DNA of 64,000 bases from Bugula neritina (lineage: Eukaryota > Bryozoa > Gymnolaemata > Cheilostomatida > Bugulidae), in the NCBI GenBank assembly GCA_964035545.1, contig OZ037767.1, forward strand, positions 18,504,281 to 18,568,280. The letters run 5' to 3'. Every line of letters starts with the position of its first letter. The stretch's first letter is position 1. Position numbers and translations under genes: made by a program. Below the pieces are notes generated by a model. The model ran no database searches, was not told the origin of the DNA, and saw only the letters and a program-made list of their open reading frames with translations. Of this stretch, positions 38,091 through 50,900 are shown piece after piece.

Positions 38091-38096
38091 CTCAAA
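38091..38096 (+). terminator. Poly(A) signal AATAAA
   Basis: Canonical hexamer about 350 nt after the galactosyltransferase stop codon, in TTACAATAAAGCTG. The best candidate for the 3' end of that transcript. Confidence 0.55.
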
Positions 38097-41000
38097 AATA
38101 TTGGTCAGATGGTAATATTTTTATTTAGTAATTTTACAAATGATATGATACTTATAAAAGCTAATTTTCAACAATCCTTTTAGAAAACTATTTTGATGTG
38201 CTTCTTGTTAGATATTTATAGATATTGCAAAACCATTTTGTCATGAATATTGAAACACCAAGTCATTATAGCAATCTACATATTTCTAAACTTTTACGGC
38301 TGCCTATTTCATGCCCACTTAGTGTGTATTAACTTTGTTTAGACAAGAGATATAATGCAAACGTATTTGGCCAAAAGCAGCTCTGGTTTAGGGTTTGAAA
38401 AATATTAAAAACGGAGAGGATACAGCTGTTTCATCTCTCTTCCAGAAATTTCTCACATCACAGCAACCTAAGTATGATTGAAGACATTGACTCAACAGTC
38501 TTCTATTGACTGACATTTCTGCTCTACATTCTTGAGTTGTTATCCAGTGTTCAGCTATAGCTCTTAGTTACTCACTATTCATTATTGATAATATTTCCAT
38601 CATTAGTGGAAGTAATCAAGCATACATAATAGATACCATGGACTATAATATGCAGTTAGCTAGAATGAGCTAGATTTATTCCAAAGTGCATTTATATGAA
38701 TAATTATATCTTCGTTATTATGTGAATGAAAGTATTTGCCAATGCCTTAGTTTAATCTGTCTGATCCATTAATAACAAGTTTCTATATAGGTGACTTGAA
38801 GCCAGTATCTCTTTACCTCACTTCACTTTAGTAGTAGTTATATCATATTATATTATATTATAGATTCAAAATTGCCTTCAGCATAAGTTCTGCAAACTGT
38901 ATCAGTCATCTAACGCTTTTTCTGGTTGACGTTTTGTTTGTTTGTTTGTTTGTTTGTTTGTTTTATTTTGTCACAGACAGAAAAAACACATACAGTTGAG
39001 GAAAATAAACAAAATGACAAGGCCCATGGTGCAATAGCACTGCAGCTAGTCGAGGCACCGAGTCGTGAATGGTTGACAGTCAGCGTATTATTTTCTGTTG
39101 TATAAGATTTTTATAGTGTTTGACTTGTAGAAGAGTATATTTCTCACCAATAATGAAATACGTACGCTGAGAATATTCCTATTTCACCCTTCATCAACTA
39201 GGAACCACTTAGATTAAGAGCAAGTAGTAATTCGAGGCAGTAAAAGTCTATATTAACATAAGCAAAATGGAAGCAGTGGACTATGACTCCAGCACCTGTA
39301 TTTAATTTCTAAATGTAGGTTTTAAGATAGGCAGTCGAATTTTTGAAAGAAATATTTTTTTTAAGAATTTAACCTGTAATAAGAGCATGGCATTAACTCT
39401 GTGACAGGTTTGGAAGAAATAAACAGTGAAAGAGTAAAGGAACAGTTTTGAAAGCTGTCAACAGTTTGCTAGTAAACACAATCTAAGTTCACTCTTGCTG
39501 CATGCTTGTTGTAGACAGTATTTGTACACTAAATATAATTGATTTTTATATTGTGACTGTATATAATTAAATTACTGCAAAGTCAATGTAGATTTGTGAG
39601 CTTCTTGGCATATGAAGATAAGTGCAGCTATGGAGAATTCGAGACAAGCCTGTGTTCTAGATTAGAAATACAGTACAATAATTTAGGGCATATATCTACC
39701 CACTAAACCAAAATTTGTGATGAAAACTAAAGAACTTAGGCAATCTAAATTTTCCAATACTGCACTTGACTGAGCCTATAATGACATGGTGATTCCATGC
39801 AACATCTAAAACTGGTGAAGGAATCAACACTTCACTGCTATAAGTGTGCATATACAGGCATAACTCATGTCACTAGTGCACTGGACATGAGAGCAATATT
39901 GATATATTATGTAGCTGCTTAAAAGGCAGGCCTCTATTCACTAGTATTCCATAAAGGACTGCTGCTAGAGTATGTATAAACAATCAAGGCTGTGTGTGCA
40001 TTGAAGACTTGAGTTTTAATTATATTATATGCAAGCTTTATCCTTTACCATATATACACAGAAGCTTTTAAGATAATATATAATTATGATATGAAAAGGA
40101 ATTAAGTTTCTTCTGCTTTAGAGACACTGTGACAACTGACAATGGATTGCATATATATTGAGAGTCTTCTCACAGTTTAGAATATTGAATATTTTCTATA
40201 ATAATAATTATATGCATTTACATGCATAATTATCTGGACGATTTGAATCAGATCCAACTTGCCCCACTATGTTCATTACAATCAGGTAGACCAATTTTCG
40301 CATTCAAGCTCATCATAATTTCTCAATTAAATTTTTTTTGCCATCAAGATATATAGGCCTACAATATACAAACATATATTCAGTCTTTGAACACATGAAA
40401 ATTTAGATTAACAATTTGTGTAATATATAATTCAAATATTCAAAAAAATGTTTTCAAAGTGGTGCACAATTACATATAGAAAACAAACAGGCGAGCAAAT
40501 TAGGAAAGCTCAGCAGCAATCAAGGCAATGAAGATAATACAATAAAGGTATGATGCTGCTACTACAATAAGCATAAATAATTTGATAATGTTGGGAGCCC
40601 TCAAGCAGCCCTTTAAGAAAGTTGGTTATATTTTTTGATGAGAGGATCCCACCCATATATCTGCAACTTGTTCTATGGTGAACTATTGAGCATAATAACT
40701 TTTAAGTTAAGATAGCTTGACTACCAGTATATTGCTGCTAAAAGAGATGAAACACCAACCAAACTAATTGGCTAGTTAAACAATTTATATGATATGATAA
40801 ATGACACTGGTTCAACTTGCCTCTTACTGTTGCGCCAAAACTATTGCAGGCGGAAAATTGGCTTTATCTCAGTAAATAAAAATTTATGTATTTCACTTCA
40901 ATGGACAAAAACAGCAGCATATGAGTGATCTGCATAATATGGTGCTGGTTTCTAGATTGACAAAAAATTTCTTCAATAAAACATATGTTCAAAAGTAAGA

Positions 41001-42921
41001 CTTTTGGGTAAACTGGCCCAACCCTCCCTTATAGTGTTCTACAACAATAATATACTATATGGCATAAATTCTGAAATATAAAAAAAGTTACTCTAGTAAA
41101 TCTTCTTTCAATAAAATGTTGAACATAGGCGCTGTCTAAATTTTTGTCAGATTAATGCATATAAAAGTATAATGAATACTGGAAGACAACTCTCTGGCAA
41201 TTATTTTGTAATCAGATGGCATTTCAAGTATGGGTAAGTGCAGTAGCTCTAAATTCAAGAATACAGGCAGCACTAAATGTTAAAGTAAAATGCACTCTAA
41301 ATTTAAATGAAGCAAACAATTATACTAGGTACGTAAAAATATCACAATAATATTATGTGATGAGCAAAAATAGATATATTTAGGAGCATTTAAATGCAGG
41401 ATATTGTAAACCCTATTAGAGTTGTTTACCCTTTTCTAAAGCGCGGGTCCTGCTTCTGAGCAATTGATTTGATTGCTCAACCGCTGTACGCACTTATTTC
41501 ATTTTAGTTAATTTGTTTCCGGTTTCCATTGTGGATTTTCCAACCTAAAGTTTACTTGAAGTTGAATTCAGCATGTTCTTTGTTGATAAACTATAACTAC
41601 AAGTACAAGTCGATAACACTAACAGCAACACTAACTGTAAGTGTGACAGTTGCCTGTTTATGATCTAATCATAATTAATAAATTTTTCAATGTCCATGTT
41701 GTCAATCACAGCGTGAATCTGAATGTCATTTCCATTGGGCTTGGCAATGACAATAATTTAATAAATATAATAATATTATTAATAATACTCACAATACCAT
41801 CATCATCATCATCATCATGATCTTCTTAATCTGATCATGACTAATTTTAATTTAATTTTACGATTAATATTATTATTATGATTATGGTTAACTCTAATAA
41901 ATTATTATAATTATTATTAATAATCTTCATATTGATATTAATATTATAATTTATTAATTATTATTAATTTATTATGTTTATATTATTATGTTTATTATCA
42001 ATGATTAAATTTAAAATCAAATTTAAAAATCTGATTATCAAATTTTATATTATCAATAACTGATATTATAATATAAATTAAACTGTAATGATTAATAGTA
42101 ATATGAATATTATTATTTTGCTTACTCAGCCTAATGAGAAATTTTAACACATCACTGTTATAATAAATAAATTTTTACAATTTAGTGTTTACATTAGACA
42201 ATCATTAGTCACTTTAGTGATTAATATCAAGATTGTTAGTGTTATACTTACTCGTACTCTTTATGTTACTATTACTATTGGTATTAGTATCAGTATTACT
42301 AGTAGTACAACTACCAGCTGATCGCAATGACAATGATAAATGATTATATTTACAGTGATGTTCATATTGATAAACACATTGGTAATCATTAAGTCATAAT
42401 GACTCTGAGTAATGACTGTTATTCATGATCATTAATTTGTAAGTGTAACTATAAGTATATCAAACTCAATTAATGTTAGTTATATGAAATACAATGAAAT
42501 ATTATTATATGATTATCATAAACATTGGGATTGTCATTGAAAGTAATTTTGACTATCGCATTGTGAGTAATTGAGTCACTAACTTTTAAATGGAATTACA
42601 ATAAAGAGAATACTTTTAGTGCACAACATGTTTGTTTTAACTATTTGTTTGTAGCAACAGGGTATTGCAACAGGAAGTAAAATGAAATCATTATTGTTAT
42701 TTTATTTTGTGTTGTACTTTAACAATTTAAATCTTATTTTAGCCATGTGTCTTGCTTGTATTACAACAATCGTGACCTTATATAACTTTTTTTTAAATTT
42801 TTAATAGCTTCAAAAATAATTTTGTTAGTTTTGTAGCCAGGTTTTGGTGCACAGTATGTATGGCATGCTGCTTCAGATGTTTTATAAGGATGTTGATGAT
42901 TGTAGAAGGTTTCCTTGCAGG
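38097..42921. other. Gene-poor intergenic DNA
   Basis: No exons supported. A (TTTG)n microsatellite of about 9 units lies at 38931-38970, followed by a more GC-rich 100 bp (38995-39080) that may be a retroposon end. From 41600 to 42560 the DNA is cryptically simple (ATTATTAAT, AGTATTACT variants, CATCAT run near 41803), directly upstream of the UPF0488 gene. Confidence 0.5.
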
Positions 42922-44303
42922 ATGCCTCCTAAACGAATGAGAGACCGAGCTGCAGGACCAAAATCGCGGCAGCCACCCACTCAAGCATCTTCTGGCAGCA
43001 GGTCTGAGGTATGTGATTCAGCCATCTTTTTGTAAATTGTACGAACTTCATGAATGTACGAACAATCCATTTGTTTGGCCAACAAAGCATAAGTTTGTGG
43101 TTCTGTTTTTCTAGCTGGCAGATGGTGAAGGCGATGTAGCACAAGCCCAATTGGTAAGATTTAACTCCTGTAATCATTTCTCTATTTGAATCTTTATTTT
43201 TGGTGGTATTGATTGAGAAGATTTATTCTAGCTTCTAAAGCATTTATTTGGGAGTAGATATTTTCTATTGTAATACAAATTCTGCTGACCTTTTAGAGTT
43301 ACCTGCAAGAGGTTGCCTGGTGTCTAGATAGACTGGAGGCACTGATGAACAAGAAAGGCACTTCTGCCAAACAAGGTTAGTAGTTTTCTATTATATATTT
43401 GTAACAGCTGCCAATACTCTTCAATTTTCCGTTTTTTATTTTATCAAATAGATGTAAGATTTTGTTATCTGGCATGAGTTATATTATGCAAAGAATTGAG
43501 TTATTTGCTTAAAATAAATAATATTATATGATTAAGTTTATTCAACCACTCATTTGGAGTTTGATTTGGCTAGGATGTTCTGTTACAACCAAAGCATATT
43601 TTAGTCGTCTTATTTTCCTCAGTCGTCAAATTTAGTTCCTTGTCCTTCTGTTGTCATGGAATGCCATTTCTATGGTTACAGTTGAAGAAGCTAGAAAAGC
43701 ATGGAAGACGTTATCCAACCCCAACAGCCCTCTAGTCAGTAAACGTCAGACAATGAGGATGATGTTTGGTGACTATAGGCAAAAGATGGAGGAGGAAGAA
43801 AAACAATTTTCTCTAAGTACGGAATTATGAAATATTTTAATTTAATTCGTCTTTATTTGTTATTACTTTTTGACAGGAATGAACCAATTTTATTTTGTAA
43901 GTTCTTTGTTGCTTGGCTTATTTTTAGGGGAAGGGGAATTTTCATAATCTAGAGTGGCTCAGTGTTTAGTCTAATGACATTTCAGTTATTGATTTTATTA
44001 TTATAACATAACATTATAATAAACTTTATAGGGCCACAGGGAATGACTATATCACAAGTCACAAGTGACAAAGCACCAAAGAGTAAATATCTCAGACCTA
44101 GCTCTCAGACTGCAGCTAATAGCCTCAGCTCTACAACTAAAAACTTTGAATTTAGTTTTCACATATCTGAAGAATCCAAACTAGCTAATGGAAAATCATA
44201 CTTTGCAAAAGAAACAGTGGAATGCGAGAAGTCCTATAGCAATGTACAATCTGCTGATAAACCTTTCACCTTCAACTTTGACATAGCTAGTGCAGATACC
44301 TGA
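42922..44303 (+). CDS. UPF0488 / C8orf33-family protein (5 exons)
   Basis: Exons 42922-43008, 43115-43153, 43297-43375, 43682-43816 and 44032-44303 join in phase: 612 nt, 203 residues. The family core is exons 3-4: YLQEVAWCLDRLEALM, then KKGTSAKQ, a helical linker, and LVSKRQTMRMMFGDYRQKM, matching the conserved KRQ...FGDYR block of C8orf33 proteins. The end (FTFNFDIA) matches the conserved Phe-rich C-terminus (FxFNF). The start follows TTGCAG, which may be the acceptor of a non-coding 5' exon. The N-terminus is basic. Family function is not established, and no catalytic motif is seen. Poly(A) signals follow at 44406 and near 44506. Confidence 0.85.
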
Positions 44304-44405
44304 TTTCTATTTCCTCTTATGGAATTCGTGTATATTCTGTCGATACTTGGTTTGTTGTAACCTGAAGAATTTTTATATCATGTTTAATATTTGGCAAATT
44401 AGCAA

Positions 44406-44411
44406 AATAAA
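44406..44411 (+). terminator. Poly(A) signal AATAAA
   Basis: Canonical hexamer about 100 nt after the UPF0488 stop codon. A second AATAAA lies near 44506, so alternative ends are possible. Confidence 0.5.
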
Positions 44412-45379
44412 ATTACATTTTACAGGTTGCCAGTTTTTAGTTTTATAATGGCTTTTGTGAAATTCAAGCAGTCTTTTTATTTCAGTTGACTGGTATACTT
44501 TTAAATAAATAAAGCTAAATTATTTTATCAATTAATTTTTAATTTAAATTAATAATATTTCATTTAAATCTTGCAGCTTAAGACGAGCTTATTTTACACT
44601 AGGCAAACGCTACTCTGACATTATCTATAGCTTGTAATTTGCAAGTGAGCCCTGCTGATTAATATGAGGGGGAATAACTCTATATTATACAGCACGGCGA
44701 GTGCAGAAGCTCAGTTCCACCTGTTAAATTTTTATAGTTTATAGCACAGCATGTCATGAACAATATGCTTTGCTAGTGGTTTCCAGTCAAACACATGTAG
44801 AAATGTTGCTGATGTATATTTGGACCGAAAATAGTTATTTTGTGGTTCTGTTTTAGAGTAGTCATAGTGGTTAGTGCAGCAGTCAGAATTTCATTTTTTT
44901 ATTGGCTAGTTTGAGAGGTTTTCGGGCGGCAATGTCAAGTTTCATATCTGTAGCCCTTTGATGGCATATTGGTTTGTAAAAGTCGCAGTAGGAACTCTAA
45001 TTGGTAGAGAAGTATAGCCACCTTGTCAGGCTAAATCCATGGCGTTTCTAGAGCCAATGCCTTAGCTATGGTGTCATGCACATCCGCACCTCTAAGCCTC
45101 TCGATTAACGCGCTCATCAAAATTAACTGATAAATTGGTTTATTATTTCTACCCACTTTTACATAACACCAGCCGGTAAGTTATTTTAGTAGGGTGCGCT
45201 CTTTGCCTGAGCAACAACAATTTATTTGAAATTAAAATACTGTTTACAATGCAAGATTCAATACACCATTTGCAAGAGCAGATGACCATCTAAAACATGT
45301 ACATCAACAAACATGAATAAAATACAATAAATACTACAACAATAATAAATTATATGACAGAATTCATTTGCAGAACGAT
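44412..45379. other. Short convergent intergenic region
   Basis: Between the UPF0488 gene (+) and the GLUT-like gene (-). The reverse-strand poly(A) signal for the transporter is TTTATT at 45221. Nothing else recognised. Confidence 0.5.
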
Positions 45380-47912
45380 TTATGATTCTAAATCTTTCAT
45401 TTGATAGGCAGAGCTGGCTGTTTCATCTTGTTGGTGAATGGAATGCTTTGACTGCTCTGCTGACTGGAACATAGCAACAATCTCTTCTGTTGACTTATTT
45501 TTTGTTTCCGGAACTTTGAAGTACGTGAATATGACGAAGAGAGCGAGAAGAATGATGAAGGGAACAAAGACATATAGCCCCAGGCCTCGCTAAAACAAAA
45601 CATGTACTCTAAAATCTCAGTTTTGTAAACTTCAAAAATACAAATTAGTAAAACATCTGAATGAAAGTTGTGTATAGCAGGTAATTAATTGCCTGGCTGT
45701 ATTAAACATGTAACACTTGTGCGATATGAAAACCTGAGTGTAGGGGGAGACTATTTACCTGCGTGTAAGGAAAGACTATTTACCTGCATATAAGGAAAGA
45801 CAAGGCCAGATATCAGGTTAGCCAGCCAGTTGACAAGAGTTGCCAGACTGATAGCATAAGGTCTAGCTGTCTGATCAAACAGCTCAGCTGTGATAAACCA
45901 GGGGATGGATCCAGGACCAATAGCAAACATGACGATGAAGAGAACTAAAGCTACAATGCTCAGGTACTTAGCCCAGTCATACTTTTCCTACAAGGCAGAG
46001 AACCAATCACATAAGCTAATACATCCTCTAATTTATTACACACAGCTTGACTCCATTCTTTAAAGTTGAAAAAAAATCTTAGATCATTGTAGTTATAAAA
46101 GTTTACAAAAAATATATTTTGTTATAATGAAAAGCAGTCTTGGTAAAAAAATTCAGATAGAAAACAAATTTACTTGAGCCCACACATCACCATTTCACCA
46201 AGTCATAGGTTGGCTTATAGTGCTAGTTAGTAGAATGTAGAGTTATTCTCTCAATGCTGCTTTACTTCAATGCGATTATTATACTAGGCAACCATGAACC
46301 ACACTGTGGGTGTATGTTTCACGGCATAAAATTATTCTAACATTTCAAGACATTTCATCTTGTCACCAGTGGACACACCGCATCAAATTAAAATCCTAAT
46401 TCAAAACATGGTTCAATGCAGGTTCAATGCAGAATCAAATCTACATTTGAATATGATTTAAAACAGACAGAGCCCAATACGCTATGACTTATACAGAGGA
46501 ACCACAGAAGTTACAATCACTACGTCATAGGAAATGCTCACACATGATCGAATACCGTTTACATCAAATGAAAAACCACACATTCATATGCAAAAAAATT
46601 TGTCTTTTATTAAAATTAGACAACTCCTCTTTAATTTTTTCCAGCTGTACACACATTATGCTGCCGAATAATTATGTAAACAAACATGGCTGCTATTGAG
46701 TCAGTGTGAACATTCATGATAATTCCATGCAACCCGCTTTCTCTCAGCTTTTCCTAAATAAAATTTATTAAATGAAGAAACTTTGAGTTGTGGTGTATAG
46801 AGTATATAATGTAGTGTATAGAGTATAGAATGTAGTGTATAGAGTATAGAATGTATATAGAGTGTGCATAGAATGCATAGAGTGCGTAGAGAGTATAGAC
46901 TATAGAGTATAGAATGAATAGAGCATAGAATTGACACTGTCCTGATTCACTGAATGAAAAATCCATTCTCATAATGCAAAGTGTGGGAACATAGTCTACA
47001 GACAAACCTGCATGAAGAGAGCAATAGTGATGAGTATCATCGACAGCAGGCAGCCTGAGAGACCACCCAGGTGTAGGGGGCGTCGCCCTATACGGTCCAT
47101 GAACCCTACACTGATGATCGTCATGGTAACGAGAATACCAGATGTGCCCAGAGTGGCGTACTGTGACTCATTCTCCTCTAAGCCAACACTGATGAAGATA
47201 CTTGTGGAGTAATTGAGAACCTGAAGTAGAGATCAAAGTTGGTTCAAGTGAAAAAATAAAATTTTTATTTTGAATTTCAAGGAACCATCAAAATATTGAG
47301 CTACCAAAATATAAATTGTAAACACATTGTCTGTGAAGTAACAACAGTATACAAAATTGAGTACATAAGTTATACTACAGCTAGCCAGGGTGAAGGTATA
47401 AGTTATACTACACTTAGCTAGAATAAAGATATTACTTGAGTGCTTACTCACGGCTATGATCCCAGAGAACTGCTGGGAAAGTTGAAGGACTATGGCTATA
47501 AGTAAAGGTGTCCTCAGATGACTCAGCTTAAACATACTTGCAAATGAGAGCTACAAATAACATACTTTAGTGTACTAGCACCAACTATTGAACATTCTAT
47601 CACATTCAATTCTTTTGGTCAGTCAGTGATGACTTATTAAATAAAAACAAGAACATTATTTTGGTATTTTCAAACATAATAATATCTAAAGAAAAAATAC
47701 CCAAGTATGTGTATTAATCCAGTAGTAGTAGTGGTTGTGGTGGTAGAAGCAGCAGCAGTGGCCACAGCAGCAGTAGTAGTGGCAGTAATACTAGTGGTGG
47801 TGGTAGCAGCCGCAGCAGTAGTAGAAGCAGTAGTAGAAGCAGTAGTAGTAGCAGTAGTAGTAGCAGTAGTAGCAACAGTAGTAGTAGCAGTAGTAGTAGC
47901 AGTAGTAGCAAC

Positions 47913-47943
<31 letters not shown>

Positions 47944-50900
47944 GCAGTAGTAGTAGCAGTAGCAGCAGTAGCAGTAGTAGTTATTACAAAAAGTATAGCG
48001 TTTTATAACAATAATGCGATAGCTGACATGATTGAAAGAAATAAATGGGAGTTGTCCCTTCTATACGCTAACCTTGACTTGCTGCTTAATTTCAGTGACT
48101 TCTAGATTGTAGGCTGACAACTGTTCATCAACATTTGTATCTCCTCTAAGAGAGATCAAAGCTTCTCTACTTTTCTGTGGTTTTGATTCAGTAATATACA
48201 ACCAGGAAGGACTCTCTGGGCAGAAAGGTAAGAGGAGCAGCTGTATCAGTGAGGCCACAGCAGGCATACCTGAAATAGTAAATACACACAAAAATTTTAT
48301 TATTATGTAATCCCTAAGTCTCACTCACTGGTATTCAACTACTCGGTCTCACTTACTGGTATTCAATCACTCAGTCTCACTTACTGGTATTCAATCACTC
48401 AGTCTCACTTAATGGTATTCAATCACTCAGTCTCACTCACTAGTATTCAATAACTTAGTCTCACTCACATTCAACAAGACAATTTAATAGTTAATACATA
48501 TCAGAAATATCCTACCAAATAGCAATGAATACAGCTCGAGATTCCCCAACACCTCCTTCAGACCTAAAACTTGAGCAATGAGTATTCCGGAAGTGACGCC
48601 CAGCTGGTGTAGAGTTCCGATGGCACCCCTGAGGTTGATGGGGGAGATCTCGTTGAGGTAAAGAGGCGCCACCACTGTACTGTAACCTGCAGAGTAAACA
48701 AGACATGTACTGTAACCTGCAGAGTAAACAAGACATGTACTGTAACCTGCAGAATAAACAAGACTTGTACTGTAACCTGCAGAGTAAACAAGACATGCAC
48801 TGTAACCTGTAGAGTAAACAAAACTAACCGTTACTAATACCCAACACAATTCTGCCTGCAATCATTAGACCCGGTGTTTGGGCGTACTTAGCTGCCACCA
48901 TAAGCCCCGCCCCGACCAATAGGAATATATTGTTTACCAACATCGTCTTCTTTCTAGAAAAAAAATATGAGACAATAAAAAAGTATATATAACAATAAAA
49001 CCTCACTGAATGACCATCTTCACGTATTTTACTTTTGAATATTATTTCAAACATTGAGTTGCAGGAGTAGAGATTTGCAGACTGTAATGAATGCAAATCT
49101 GACAGTAAGTGGGCTAAGGCGTTGTTTCAAATGTGACACAAATACTATTATGATTAGATGCTCTCCCTAATATATTAATGGTCCTGCCAGATTTGAGGCT
49201 ATGGCATAGTGAGCCTGTACTCTAGCCACTAGCCTACTGCTCCTCAACATTACCATACTGTAATGCTGTTTTTCAACTAAAACAATTTATTGACAACACA
49301 TCTTATAATTTGCAAAAATAAGTAAAATACATAATTTAGAGATTCCTAATCACCTTCCAAATTTTGTGGCAAAGAAGCCTCCGGTGAAACCGGCCAGCAT
49401 GCCACCAGCGGCCCAGATAGAGACCGTAACAGACCACAGCAGTACTGTCTTATCCTCAGTTAGCACAGGCTGGGTGTCGTTAGTCTGTTCAGAGGATTGG
49501 AAGCCATAACGGTATTCATCCTGAAGGAGCTACAGGTAGAAACAGAGATGAGTCATAAATGAGTCATGGTCTAGTCTGCACATGTGCAGTGAATATATAC
49601 AGGTAATAGACACAAGTATGAAGGAAATGAGCCATGTGTAATATTGGTAGTAAATTCCTTGTTGAGTTTCCTAAATTTGCAAATAACCAATCTCTCTGAA
49701 TCTACAAGTAACAGAGAAAACAGAGCTACATTTTTCTCTACAGAGTACTGGCTATGAAGTCCTCAGTATTTCAAAAACAAGCTTTTTATTCTTAAGAAGT
49801 TTCTCATCAATCATTTCTGTTGACACATTTTTGTGAAGATAACACCATAAACTAAAAAATCTAAATTTGCATTTCTTTAAAAAATCAAGTAACCATACGT
49901 TTTTATTTTAGCTTTAAAGAGTAAAGCATCCAAACGGAATTTATTTTATATAACATCACGCGATACGATTCAGCTAGTGAAAGTATCTCCAAGATCTTTA
50001 CCTTCTGAGGTGTATTGAGAACTCCATTTTGAAACCCAAACTGAAAAGAACAACCGATGACGCTGACAAACACAGAGAGAGCTAGCATGCCCGTCAACTT
50101 TCCCTGTAACAGAAAACACATTAGATAGGACAGGTATGAGTTTTATGCCTCTTCATTAATCACATTGAGCCTAATTTGCAATACAGATTACTTTCTACAT
50201 ACAAAATCCATGTACAACAGTGAAGAACTAGTAAACTATTGATTTCATTCTTTCAATTATTTTAATTTTTCATTAATACCAGCTTAATAGGCAAAAATAA
50301 TTCCAAAAGTTATATACAATACAATGCCTTTAAAATGTTTAATAGGCCTAATATGTTTTAGTAAAGTAACTGACCCTATAAAAATTCAACAACCCCTATA
50401 ACTTACAAAATAAATTTTTTATTTCATCACACATTAGTTGAGTTAATTTATCTGATTCCATGACAACAGCTACAATAAGGTCACACTATCACTAAATTAC
50501 GAAAAATAAACATTTTCTGTAGGCCTACATTCCCTGCATGCATTAACATTGCACGACTTTGACCATAGTGGCCCAGCCAATATACATGCAGCTAAAATTT
50601 TTTCACATGCGGTCTAATAGCATTACTCCCTGCCAAAAAATTTCAAAAATGGTGTGTTATAGAAGATGCTCAGGTATTCGGTTCTGTTTTTGTTTAAGAA
50701 CAATCGATTTTATGTAGCGAATTGCCCAAAGTTGCTGTTAGTAATAATGGCTGAAACCTACAGCTTTGTCATGGCATGTAAAACTTGGCCTATCAGCAAC
50801 GTGTACCAACTCAATTGCTACCGTTATAACTCATATCAAATTCTGCAAGTTCGAGTGCAAAATTCATGCTTATAAAAGCTAGTTGCGCAACTTTTGTTTC

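Noticed and set aside
47707-48105. Poly-Val/Ala and poly-Leu open frames
   Set aside because: Encoded by the (GTA/GCA)n tract in a GLUT intron; no support as genes.
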